Below, piece by piece: positions 54,104 through 64,000 of a stretch of 64,000 bases of DNA; positions within the stretch are counted from its first letter, which is position 1; every line of letters begins with the position of its first letter. The position numbers and the translations under genes were made by a program. The DNA comes from Pascua guehoae (lineage: Eukaryota; Basidiomycota; Tremellomycetes; Trichosporonales; Trichosporonaceae), in assembly GCA_001600415.1 (NCBI GenBank), contig BCJX01000016.1:950064-1014063 (forward strand), read 5' to 3'. The notes beneath the pieces are model-generated. The model did not search any database and was not told where the DNA came from. It saw only the letters and a program-made list of their open reading frames with translations.

Positions 54104-56762
54104 AATCTTTTTTGAGATTACAAGCGACCATGGGCCTGCAGCCTGGCGCTGTCCGGTGACCCCAGTGACGCTGAAAAATGGTGGGTTTTGTCGGGTTTCA
54201 GTCCTTGGGGGTTGAAAGGCTGGCCATGGCTGTTCGACCGCGCCAAAGGTCATTTAATCTTTTGCTGTCCAGTTCGCCGTTCTGTGTACCTTTACATATA
54301 GGTCTTGTTTTCTAGGTCTACTGGAATATTGATGAAGTAATTCCTCATTTACCGTGCAAATGAGAGGCGGTAAAGCATGGCACGCTCCTAGACCACTATG
54401 GGTTATTTATTATTTATGTATTTTTTTGCGTTAATCTGAGCCGACCAGTGAAGGTGTGACACTGGCAGACCCCGATATGGGATGGAAAAATAACTAAACA
54501 TCCATGCATTGTCAGATGCATGGAAGATAGGCTGTTAGAAGAATCTCGGTGAGAATTTGGCCCCACTTGAGAAAGTTCGTCGCCAAAGCGGATGCCTCCA
54601 ACAGATGATTCTACCTCATGCCTTGGCACAGTAAGAGTGCGTCGGGCGATCAGTTGGAAGAAATAGAGACATCGGCCACCAGATTGCAAGCCGCTTTGGC
54701 CATGGGGAATCTCATCCCTCCACATTTCGGAGAAGTGGCGAGGACGACGATTCCAGGAAGAAGAAGGGGCAAGAATATTACTGTCCTTTCAACGACAGGG
54801 TGCACTGGGGTGTGCGAACATGCCGGCGGCCTTTGGGCGGTGAGCATAAGGGGGCCGGAACTCCAGAAGTCGTTTACAGGGAGACGTAATGAGCTGCAGC
54901 TGCGTTACTGTGGGTTGGAACAGGGGGTGGAAGGGTGATACAGGAGTGGAATAGCGGGCATCATGAAGTTGAGTGTTCGGACGGAGCGGAAAGCGCCCCT
55001 CGATGCATGGAGGTCTGCAATCGGGCCGTTGGAATATTCGGGAGAGGTATCAACTAAATTGCGGGCCTGTCGCCCTCAAGCGAGCACATCACAGCACCCC
55101 CATGATTGGGAGAAGCCACTGCGAGGGCCAGTATCAAAGGGCACGCAGCCAGACCGGAACGGGTTGGGGAATGCTCACTTGGGAAGGCATGACTGGCCCG
55201 TCGCCCAGACCTTGAGTTGGGCGTCAACCTACCCCATGCGCGTAGGGTTAGCGACAGCACAGGGCTGTATAGCATCTCTTCAGAAGGGCAAGAACGTACC
55301 TATATATCCTTGCGCCATATGCCGACGGAACCTTGCCCCGGTCGCGCGGTAGATGGTGACCAAAGAGAACGGAGGCAAAGTAGCTGACCTCAGGCGCGAC
55401 GGCCTGCACGCAGCGGATCTGGCTGCAGTAAAGGTGTGTGCGCGTGAATACGGGCTATCGGCAAGTGGAACACGGCGACCAGATAAAGGGTCGCGAAGCA
55501 TGCCGCGCGACAGACGATGGCAATTGTTGCGCCCAGTTACTATGGTATCTATATCGTAGGTCTTGGATGCTGGCAGGCTAGGCTGGCGTGCAACGCCACA
55601 CTCTAAAGTGCGAGCAGGTGGGAGTCGATGATGGAGAGATCGAGCAATGAACGCGACAGATGCCCGGGGTCAAGTATAACTGATCCATTTGGAGCAAGCA
55701 GGCCAAACGCCTTGGGAATTCTACCATACAGGCCGTGGCCAACTGCTGGCCATCGAAAGCGGCCTTGCACACAATTGGAAGGTGCTCGACAGGGTTGGTG
55801 CGCAGAGGCCATGAATACGTAGGGAACGGATACCCAGCGGAGCAACACCTTCTGAGCTGAGATGGTGTGGGTGTGGCGGCCCGGTGGTCGCCCAAGGTCG
55901 AGGTGCAACAACACGAGGATGGAGATCTTGGGGGAGATTAGGAGAGAGCTTTGCGCCACAACCACTGACCTAACATGTACATACCGTGGGACTCTTGCGT
56001 GTCTTTCCAAACGCCGATGACACGGTGGTGGGGCGTGGTCCTGTGTTACATTGATTATCGCGTGTGAGCCTCGTGCCAGATCATGTCGAGGCGGCGAGGT
56101 CGTGGCGAGTCGCGCGCCCAAGGCAGCTTAAGGCAGTGTGCATGCAGGCCTAAGGGTGGGTGGCCCGCCGCCGCGCCGCTGGGGCCCCAGGGTCTGACCT
56201 GCGTCATAGTTGTTGTGGAAACGCGCCGACGCGCCAATGAGCGTTGATCACTTTGTGCTTTGCTGTGTGTAGCCGATTCTCGGTCACAATCCTGGTAGCT
56301 GGTACGCTACCTCGACAAGTTATGCTGATATACCGATGTTGAATTGCTCATGCCCAGGTGAGAGACAATTGCAACAGGCCACACTGCACTAAGAGGCATC
56401 GTACAAGGAAGGGAGTAACTGAGAGACCAGACATGGCCGGATGGCAGACAGACCTTCCTTCCTCGCTGGTCGGATCCGGGGCCTCACCCCAAAACCCCCG
56501 GCGTGTGTATACACTCAACCTACTTCACACTTTCCTTCCTTCCTTCCTTCCTTCCTTCCTTGCATTCTCCCACCCACCCACAAACCACTCTTACTTCCAT
56601 CCCTTCATTCATCGTTGTCTGATTCTCCCACATCACCATCACCCTCTCCCATCTCCACCCTTCCCCCACTCGCTCTATTCTACTGGCTCTTGCTCAGTAT
56701 CTGTCTCATTTCTACGTCGATAGGCGGTGTCAGCTGGCAGAGCACCTAAGACTGTCAAGGTC
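54104..56762. other. 2.7-kb stretch without a recognised gene
   Basis: Frames up to 172 codons occur on both strands without domains. A slightly AT-richer patch is at 54280-54440. A (CCTT)n microsatellite is at about 56531-56562. The 5' leader of the CCHC-protein gene probably covers the last 100-200 bp. Confidence 0.45.
56531..56562 (+). repeat. (CCTT)n microsatellite
   Basis: About seven to eight head-to-tail copies of the unit cctt in a C/T-rich leader upstream of the CCHC-protein gene. Confidence 0.8.
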
Positions 56763-57830
56763 ATGGGCCGAAAACGCAACAAGGCGCCTGACGCCAGCGA
56801 CAGCAAGGCGTTCGTTCCCTGGACGCCCGTGAGGTGAGTCACTCTAAACACTGACATGGCGAGATGCTACGTGAGGGGCGCTGACGAAAGGTACGACAAG
56901 AGCACCATCCAGGGATGCAACAGCACCCTCGAGGAGAAGTTCCTCGAGCGCTCCTTCAAAACGTCCAGCATCCGCCGTCCCAAGGGACGCACCCGTGCCC
57001 CTGTTGACAATGGCTGGGCCGGCCGCGATGCTCCCGGTAGCGACCGCAAAGCAGGCGGCGACAACGACGATGACACGGTTGTGAGTTGCAGTCTCTCTCT
57101 GAGAACAATAGCTGATGTCAGTGTGACACTCCTCTTCAGTCGGGCTCTGGTGGTGGCGGTAGCCACTGCTACATCTGCAACAAGAATGGTCACAGCGTGA
57201 GTGTTTCTGCGGTCGGCGCCTGGCGATACAATTTGTCCTAAACTGCAGACCAAGGACTGCCCAGCACCCCCGCCAGGCTCGCTGGGCGGCAGGTGCCGCG
57301 AGTGTGGACTTCAAGGCCACTGGGTAAACAACTCTGCACTTGAGTACGACACCCTGCTAACTGTACAGAGCCGTGAATGCCCCGAGCTCCGCGGCCCTGA
57401 TTTCGGTGGCGACTGCACGGACCTCGGGGCTCCCCCAGCACCCGTCCCCTCTGGCCCCAACAGCTCCGATGGCTGGGGTGCCTCAGCGGCTACTTTGTCC
57501 CCTGTCAGCTCGGCCCCTTCAATCAACCCGGAGCGCCTGCGAATGATTGAGGCGGAACGTCGTCACTCCACGCCCTCGTACGGTGCCAGCTCGGCCAGCG
57601 TCGACAGCAGCACCGGCTTCACCAGCGTTCCCAACTCGACCCGACCTCGGGACAACGGATGGGGTGTGCGTGGACAGTCTGGTCAGGGACAACCCGTCGG
57701 CCAGTCCGCCGATCAGTCGCGTGTGTTTGGCGTCAGGGCGAATGACGTTGTTCACACGCCTGTCGACCCCAGCCAAAGCAACAACCACCGTACCGACCGT
57801 CTCTTTGCCGCCTTGGGCCGCAAACGCTAG
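56763..57830 (+). CDS. Two-zinc-knuckle (CCHC) nucleic-acid-binding protein
   Basis: Five exons, 56763-56833, 56891-57080, 57140-57196, 57249-57323 and 57369-57830, give about 284 aa. All introns (45-59 nt) have GTGAGT or GTAAAC donors and end in AG. The start MGRKRNKAPDASDSKAFVPW is basic. Two CCHC knuckles follow at about residues 95-108 and 122-135: CYICNKNGHSTKDC and CRECGLQGHWSREC, both C-x2-C-x4-H-x4-C. Each knuckle is split by an intron just before its last Cys block, an orderly arrangement that supports the model. The C-terminal 150 residues are Ser/Pro/Gly-rich and end in a basic tail (LFAALGRKR). Such knuckles bind single-stranded RNA or DNA; a role in RNA metabolism (GIS2/CNBP-like) is the family expectation, not shown. 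No retrotransposon sequence surrounds it, so a Gag origin is not supported. Confidence 0.85.
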
Positions 57831-59506
57831 CTGGTGGGACTGGTACGGCGCTGCTTCGGCGCACGCTTACAACATCAGTGCAGCGTCGGCGACCACCAAC
57901 GCGAACAATGAGGCGATCACCCACCACCACGATCAAGGAGAGTCCTCCGCACCCTTCTCCAGCCCACATTCAACTTCAGCAGGTGGCACCACAATGTAGA
58001 GGAGGACGAGGATGGTGAGATGCAACCACATGACATGTCTACTAGTAGCAACATGGTGTCAAATGCACCACTGCTGTGCCGGCCGACACCGACAACACAT
58101 GATGTTCGGTGATGTGGAGGCCGGAGGTGGTGGTTTGCGTAGCGTGCAAGCCTGGGTGCATCAAGTTGTCCGCAACTGGCATGAACGCGCACCGTCAAGC
58201 GTCTTCTTGACATCGGGATGCCGCGCACTTGCCATCGTTAAGCGGCTTCGAGGAGCCAGTCGGCAGCGAGCGACCAGAATAACCCTGGCCAGACTTTTCC
58301 TACTTGCCTTCCTCATATGCCTCTTTGTGGCATCACCTCCGTACGACCCAGCTATGCGCGTCCCCCTAAACCCCCGTCCACTCAACCTATCTCATCTTCC
58401 CCGCTTTGTTCCAATTCACCCATCTTTCTCACTTCCTCCATCTTATGCATGCATCTTTCTATCACTCACCCACTTCCAGGCCCACATCCATGCCTGACTC
58501 ACACCACGATTGTCACCGCTCTCATATGCCCCCGTCGCATTCCGACCCTGGGTCACGTCGCACTGTGATCCTCGCAGACATTGTGTACAGCTGCTCCTGG
58601 TCGTGCCGCCAAGATACTCGTTGCTATACAAAGTTGCCTGCACCTGCTAAGCCTGCCCGTTATGCCACCTGCTACACGTCATCTTTCCCATTTTACAACC
58701 GCCTACATGCTCGTGACGCTGGTGTCGCGGGTGGGGCTCGTGACGCTCGTGACGCTCGTGACGCTCGTGACGCCGGGGCAACTTGTGTTCTTGGCCCAAT
58801 CAGTAGCCTTGGGTACGGGCGGGATTACCGATTGACTCCAAGGGGGGGGGGGAGTGTACGAAACCACCCACCACACGTCGTACGCATATGTCAAAGTCTT
58901 TCACCCCACTTCGACCAACTAATGGGTAGTCTGGTTGTACTGAAATCGCTCACCATCGAGTACGTCGTCCACCTCCACATGGTGACTGACTGGGCAAAGC
59001 CGAGTTGTTAAGGAGGTAGTCCTAGCAGTATCTAAGTCGCTATCATCGTCCTTTTCCCCCCCGCCACCGCTTCACCTCGCACGCCCACTGGATGTTCCGT
59101 GGCTGGTAGTGGGGCGCGATGGTTGATGGCGACGACCGTATGCCTGGCGCCATCAATGTCCCCTGTATAGTGTGAGTGCCATTTATTGGCTTCGCCACAT
59201 TCAGAGATTGATGACCGAGAGAGAATGGGGCAAGGCGGACGGCGGAGAAGCGGTGAAGGGATGGTAAATATCAGGAATACCGAGCTGAACGCATTGGGCT
59301 GGGGGTTCGAGCGCCCCGCATATTTGGTACCAGAGTACGAGAAAAACACAATCAGCGTCCTCCTCTCCGCTGGTCGCCTGGCGTCCTCAGCCAGCCTCGC
59401 GCTCAGCCAGTCTCGTCCTCGCCCACCCTGTTGGAATTTTTTACCGTTTAGGAAACATATTTTGATGTTGTTGAGCTGCGGGAGCTGTAATCCACCCAGT
59501 TATTGG
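57831..59506. other. 1.7-kb stretch without a recognised gene
   Basis: Short frames only. It contains the 9-bp repeat array at about 58729-58773 and a G10 run at about 58843-58852. Confidence 0.45.
58729..58773 (+). repeat. 9-bp tandem repeat (ctcgtgacg)n
   Basis: About five copies of the 9-mer ctcgtgacg in direct tandem, ending gtgacgcc. A simple minisatellite. Confidence 0.85.
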
Positions 59507-59596
59507 GGCGATTTAGCTCAGTTGGTTAGAGCGCATGCTTAACACTGGAAGCCCGTGCTACGCATGAGGTCGGCAGTTCAATCCTGCCAAACGTCA
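59507..59596 (+). tRNA. tRNA-Val (anticodon AAC) with intron
   Basis: The acceptor ggcgatt pairs with aaacgtc with one mismatch. The anticodon stem catgc/gcatg surrounds TTAACA with an intron of about 16 nt. The T-arm ggcag-ttcaatc-ctgcc is perfect and the discriminator is A. No clear T4 run follows until about 59610. Related to 53997 and 62832. Confidence 0.75.
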
Positions 59597-60341
59597 CAGA
59601 GAACATTCTCTTTTGCTGCTGCTGTCCACAGGGGTCGTGAGGGGACAGGTAGGATGCTAAGAGGCAAATGTGTTGGCACTCCAGTACCCAGGATACGGAC
59701 AGGTGGGTGTCCGATCCATCACACCCGTGGGCCATCAACCCCCACCAAGGCCGGTAGGCAGTTGGTTCTGCACCAAGTGTTGGGGAGCGAAGCCACTATA
59801 GGAGGCACCATTCTATCGCTTGCCTGCAGTCGAAGCTTGCTGAGCCCGCCAGCCACGCACCTCGGTGATGACGGCGACTTTCAGACCTGGCTTGCAGCTC
59901 ACCGGCCCATATCGAATTATACCTTAGAAACTACTGTATTTCATCGTCGTCACCCCGCTCCTCACAGGGCTCAGTGGCACCGACGTGCTGTATGTGAGGG
60001 GTGACATTCGAGGGATGGCTGCCGAGAATGTCGAGGTCCGCCCTCGTCGACGCGAATTTACTGCGTCGCAGGTCGATGGCGCAGTTGACCACACAGCACA
60101 CTCGGGGGAGCTGGCGGGTGGAGAGCGTTTGATTTCGGAGTCCAGTGCGGGGGACTGTGACTGTTGGCTATGAGAAGCGAGGCGACAACCAAAAGCCGTA
60201 CGAGGACCACCACCGAGTTCAGCCCGTCTTTCCGGTGGTCCTTGTGGACCCAAACCGATCCGGCCACCTGCCAACGAGCAAACCACACCGCGATCCAAGA
60301 TCACGACACCTACGCCAGACGCACACGACCCAAAAAGGTCT
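59597..60341. other. Intergenic, nothing recognised
   Basis: Short frames only. No repeat or element is visible. Confidence 0.45.
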
Positions 60342-60437
60342 CGACGTTGACATGATTCGAACATGCGCTCCCGAAGGAAGTTGATGTAGAACAGTCTCGG
60401 TTCTAGTCAACCGCGTTAACCACTCCGCCACAACGCC
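60342..60437 (-). tRNA. tRNA-Ser (anticodon AGA) with intron
   Basis: On the minus strand the acceptor ggcgttg pairs with caacgtc. The anticodon stem gttga/tcaac is perfect around CTAGAA, split by an intron of about 15 nt. It has a class II variable arm, the T-arm is gcatg-ttcgaat-catgt, and the discriminator is G. Poly-A on the plus strand (60332-60336) gives its terminator. Confidence 0.85.
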
Positions 60438-60635
60438 TTGATTATAGATGGAACCGAGGCGTCGTGGCCGCGGCGGCACCGGCACCGAAAGTTGTCGGCT
60501 TGTGCTGTAGGCACGGTCCAAGTATTGCCAGCCGATGGGACTGTCAACTACCTCTCGCTGTCAGCTGGTCGTTGTGGGGTAGGGATGGGGTCGGCTGCTG
60601 TGGCGCTGCCACATTCCACCAACAAGCGTTGGCTT

Positions 60636-60726
60636 GCCCGTTTATATCAGTCGGTAGATAGTTTGACTCTTACTACCATGTGTGTAAGCAATCAAAATGT
60701 CATGGGTTCGAGCCCCATAATGGGCT
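60636..60726 (+). tRNA. tRNA-Lys (anticodon CTT) with intron
   Basis: The acceptor gcccgtt pairs with aatgggc. The anticodon stem tttga/tcaaa surrounds CTCTTA, split by an intron of about 17 nt. The T-arm atggg-ttcgagc-cccat is perfect, with a TTTT terminator at 60731. The D-stem is weak (A-T and G-U pairs). Confidence 0.8.
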
Positions 60727-61502
60727 TCTCTTTTGGCCTTTCTTTTGCGAAGTAGAGCCAGCGGCCCTCCCCCATTGCTGCCCAGCGTCGGGGTGCCTAA
60801 GTGTTACTTGTGCCTCAGCCTAAGGGCGCTCACTACTTCTCCGCGTCGCCGTACTTCCTGCTTTGTGTGCATACGGCCTCTTGCCTGTACGTCTCTTGGC
60901 CTCTTGTCCATTGGCCACTCATATGCATTCCATCCGCTTATTCTCCAACCATACTTCCTCTCATCTCACACTCCGTGAACACCCACAGTGCGCTTGACTT
61001 CCGACTGGTGCACTCGACTTCTCATCACTTCTCACCCATCCAGGTCCGAGCGGGACGCTGACGGCGTGTCGCCTCGTGTTCCATGTCTAAACGGACCATT
61101 CTTTCCGAGCGTGGGACGCCTTGAACGCCGATGCACCCACGGAAGCCTATGTACCCCATTCGCCCTCCGTCACCTTGTCCCCTCAGGTTTGCTAAAGGAG
61201 CCGCCGCGTCCTTTGACGAGGCTGCTTACGCTACCCCAACGTGTGACCTGTTGCAACGCCGATATCACGAGATATCCATTCTCCATTCCATCTCGCCGCT
61301 GGTAGATTCTCGTCTCGCTTATATCCATCCTCTCTGCCGTCGGAGGTCCATCGGTAAGTACAGCGGTTGCTGGTTTCAGCCGCATTGGCCGACCTCCCAC
61401 GGAAGCCGTAGTCGCTGCCCAATCCTCCTCTCAAGACGACGTCGGCAGTAGCAGCTTCTCGTGAGCGCTTCCAGACTCGCCCATGAACCTCAAAAAGGCT
61501 GT
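60727..61502. other. Intergenic, nothing recognised
   Basis: C/T-rich sequence with short frames and no recognised feature. Confidence 0.45.
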
Positions 61503-61587
61503 CGACCCCGGCCCGAATCGAACGGACAACCTTGAGGAATCAGTATTCCAGTTGGAATCTCACGCGCTACCATTACGCCACGGGGTC
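61503..61587 (-). tRNA. tRNA-Trp (anticodon CCA) with intron
   Basis: On the minus strand the acceptor gaccccg/cggggtc is perfect. The D-arm is gcgt-aatggta-gcgc. The anticodon stem tgaga/cctca (one mismatch) surrounds TTCCAA, with an intron of about 15 nt. The T-arm is gtccg-ttcgatt-cgggc. Poly-A on the plus strand at 61491 supplies a terminator. Confidence 0.75.
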
Positions 61588-62831
61588 GCTTGATGATGAG
61601 GACAGTGCTGTGCCGCGCCCGGCCGGGCGGGGACCTAGGACAGACACACAAGGAAGGCTATCATAACAACGTCAGTGCAACGCAACTGGTCAGCAGACTT
61701 GCATGTGCTGCAGGCTGCCGGGATAGTGCAGAACTGTTGTTTTTTTTGGAGGAAACGACAATTTTACCTGGCACAGCTGCATAGTGTGGGCTGGGAACTG
61801 AGAACCCCAGTGGTGCAATCGAGGGTAAGGAAAGGTCGGAGCGCCCCGACATTCTGCTCCTGTTCCGTGCTACGGATTTGCTGCGTATCCAGTCCCACAG
61901 AGACGTCGTCGGACTGCTGAACACCCAATGCGTCGCGGTTTCTCGCGTGCGGATGACATCAAAACCAACGATTTGCCAAGGCGTCTGGCCCTGCCCTGGG
62001 TTACGTTCGTGGTGGGAAGGGCGTCATTTCAGTCTCGACATCGCTTTTGGCCATCGCTGTCGACTCCCGTCCACGGTCGCCAAACACCTGGCTGGAGATG
62101 ACCGTCGAACTTCGTCATTCAAGTCGACGTTCGTCTTTGCAGACGATTGGGCAACCCAAGCTCGTCAACCTGCTTTGAGCGTCACACGAGGCACCCAACG
62201 ACAAGAGGTTTTATGGAGCCTTGTCCGTACTTCACATGCTCCTCCACGTGCATGGTGTCTGAACGTGAGTCATCGGCGAGATGAAAGATAGAGTGGACAG
62301 TCGGGAGGTGCCAGACATTGAACGGGCACAAGACGGTTTCAGCAGTTGACTGCTCAGTTTGCATGGCTAATTCTCTAACGTACGCCGAGTCGGAAGAATT
62401 TATCCCCATCAAGGTTCAAATGTTGCCGCTGCTGTTTGCAAAACTAGACACCAGGCCGAGGAGAAGCCGAGGAGGCTGACGTCGACAACGGCAAATCCGC
62501 ACCTCACAACAGGCCATAATGGTGTGGCAGCACCATGACCGAGCAACGGGCAATACATCGGACTGGGATGCGGGCTCCGACTTGTCTGTGGTGAAGCCAC
62601 AAGCCCGCGGCGAGTCGATCGATTGATCGCTTGGCACTGACACCGGCTGGGCGGTTGCGATTCTAGACTCGCACCCAAGAGATCCATAGGACCCAAGACT
62701 ACGCTTTCCCTTGGACACAGTCTGACCTCCAACCAACTCCGCGCTTGCACACCCTGCCCTCTGGAGACATGTGCGCTGAGCTGGGACACTCACCCGACGG
62801 GCCCGCTGCCTCCGTGCCTTCAACATATTAA
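61588..62831. other. 1.2-kb stretch without a recognised gene
   Basis: Frames up to 137 codons without domains. A T8 run is at about 61740. No element was seen. Confidence 0.45.
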
Positions 62832-62926
62832 GGCGATTTAGCTCAGTTGGTTAGAGCGCATGCTTAACACTGGTAGAACGCAGTGCTACTCATGAGGTCG
62901 GCACAGTTCGACCGTGTCAAACGTCA
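62832..62926 (+). tRNA. tRNA-Val (anticodon AAC) with intron, odd T-arm
   Basis: The first 50 bases match the copy at 59507 exactly as far as the anticodon. The intron differs. The T-arm reads ggcac-agttcgacc-gtgtc, giving a 9-nt loop instead of 7, so it may be a decaying copy. TTTTT follows at 62935. Confidence 0.6.
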
Positions 62927-63960
62927 AGCATCAGCTTTTTATCATGCGCAGCGACGTTTCTTGTTCTTCACGCTGTTCCCGACCATTGTTTGAAGATGAC
63001 CGTAGCCAGGAGGTGACGATGACATTGTGAGGGAACCCATTATATGACCCTTGCAACAACTCACTCATGCCTCTGTGCCAACTCTGTGGGACAGGAGACC
63101 AGACGGATCATGGGGCGGGCAAACTGGGGGTCGTTGCGTAGGGCTTACGAGCCAGGGACAAGGATGTGGGCAACGAAATAGCCATTGCTCAACCACGCCA
63201 CCGGAGCAGGTCGGGCTCTTATAGGTGAGGGGGGTCGTCCCCCGTGTGTGGATGTTAGCAGGGCCGTACGTCAGTTCCACAGCTATGAGAGTACAAGCAA
63301 CGACCAAATACACGAAACGCGCGGCGGGTGGGTCGCATCGTAATAGAGCTTAGGGGAACAGGGGAGCGGACTCGGTGGCGTGGCAAGCGGCTTCATCAGG
63401 CCGATGGTGAGTTGTAGAATGATGGGAAAAACAACTCTCACGAACATTGCGATCCCGCCCTTGTGTGTCGAGCGATACTGCCCTTCACGCTCTCCATCAG
63501 GGCTGGGGTAGGTGGGTCGCGCGACGAGGGTGCTCCCTATCGCACAGTCCTGCTCAGTCGGGCCCAAGCACCTCGGGTGACGTCGAAGTGAGATTCTGCC
63601 GAAGAGGGAGGCCAAGGACGATGAGAAATAGACCGATACTAGTGCGTGCTTGACTGCGCGCTCGTTTTTGGACTCCTCGATGGGAACCAACATCGGAACG
63701 AGTGATGACCATTGACCATTGCTGTGGGGAGCTGCTCGTTCACCGTAGACACGGGTTGACCCCACTTCAGCGCATTGCGATGTCGCCACGGTCCACTAGT
63801 GCCTGACTGCTCAGCAAGCCGGGTAACCCTGTGGGGGGCTCCTTGATAATGGGCAGCTCGCCATTGGCACCCTATTTGGAACGCGATTTACTCCGCAAGT
63901 CTCGCATCAGCGAGGTGGCCCTGTTGCGCAAGCAGCGTCGGTCCCTATTCCCACGGCCTT
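62927..63960. other. Telomere-adjacent DNA without a recognised gene
   Basis: A minus-strand 168-codon frame (63283-63789) has no domain; no helicase of the Y'/TLO type is seen. Composition stays near the window average up to the repeats. Confidence 0.45.
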
Positions 63961-63961
63961 C

Positions 63962-64000
63962 TTAGGGGGTTAAGGGGTTAGGGGGTTAGGGGGTTAGGGG
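63962..64000 (+). repeat. Telomeric repeats (TTAGGGGG)n, chromosome end
   Basis: The last bases read as about five units of ttaggggg with one variant (ttaagggg) near the inner edge, running to the end of the window with the G-rich strand pointing outward (5'->3'). That is the orientation of a right-hand chromosome end. The octamer is the known Cryptococcus/Tremellomycete telomere form. Confidence 0.95.

Noticed and set aside
56763..57830. CCHC knuckles as a retrotransposon Gag
   Set aside because: No LTR, reverse transcriptase or integrase sequence nearby. The gene has four introns, which a Gag gene would not have.

Overview
The window is nuclear chromosomal DNA from a basidiomycete yeast and runs into a chromosome end. 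Its last 35-40 bases are TTAGGGGG-type telomere repeats, the form known from Cryptococcus and other Tremellomycetes. Genes have several very short introns (about 30-75 nt, GT..AG), coding DNA is GC-rich, and almost every tRNA has an intron after position 37. A decayed self-sufficient P450 of the CYP505 type is also typical of fungi. A Trichosporonales/Tremellales yeast is my inference; no species can be named from the sequence.

Layout. 0-3.3 kb: a tRNA-Gly and no convincing protein gene. 3.3-11.3 kb: a group of unusual genes. There is an unrecognised 287-aa repeat-containing protein, two divergent proteins with an N-terminal Zn2Cys6-like cysteine cluster that has a long middle linker, and a third member of that family fused through a coiled coil to a Ulp1/C48 (SUMO-protease-like) domain. 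All three cysteine-cluster genes have a phase-2 intron just before the cluster, which supports common descent. 11.3-25 kb: sparse, with a tRNA-Cys, a low-complexity Ser/Thr-rich gene whose exon joint is unresolved, an intact microsomal cytochrome P450 and a 251-aa disordered protein.

25.8-39.9 kb: no convincing protein gene in 14 kb, but eleven tRNA genes, a nuclear copy of part of the mitochondrial large-subunit rRNA, a 69-base poly-C run and an N-laced poly-C run. 40.8-53.2 kb: gene-dense. It holds an unrecognised 554-aa protein, a CYP505-like pseudogene interrupted by a 256-bp element with 59-bp identical terminal direct repeats and a 5-bp target duplication, a DHA1-type MFS exporter, an alpha/beta hydrolase, a Dal5-family MFS importer and a Cu/Zn superoxide dismutase. 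54-64 kb: a two-knuckle CCHC protein, six more tRNAs (three of one Val family) and the telomere.

How parts may work together. The transporters, hydrolase, P450s and SOD look like a subtelomeric catabolic or detoxification assortment rather than one pathway. The most novel part is the cysteine-cluster family with its Ulp1 fusion. CACGTGA boxes lie in the promoters of that family and of the intact P450, which hints at shared bHLH-type control. Exon structures were built by hand from splice signals and frame agreement and have not been tested against transcripts.
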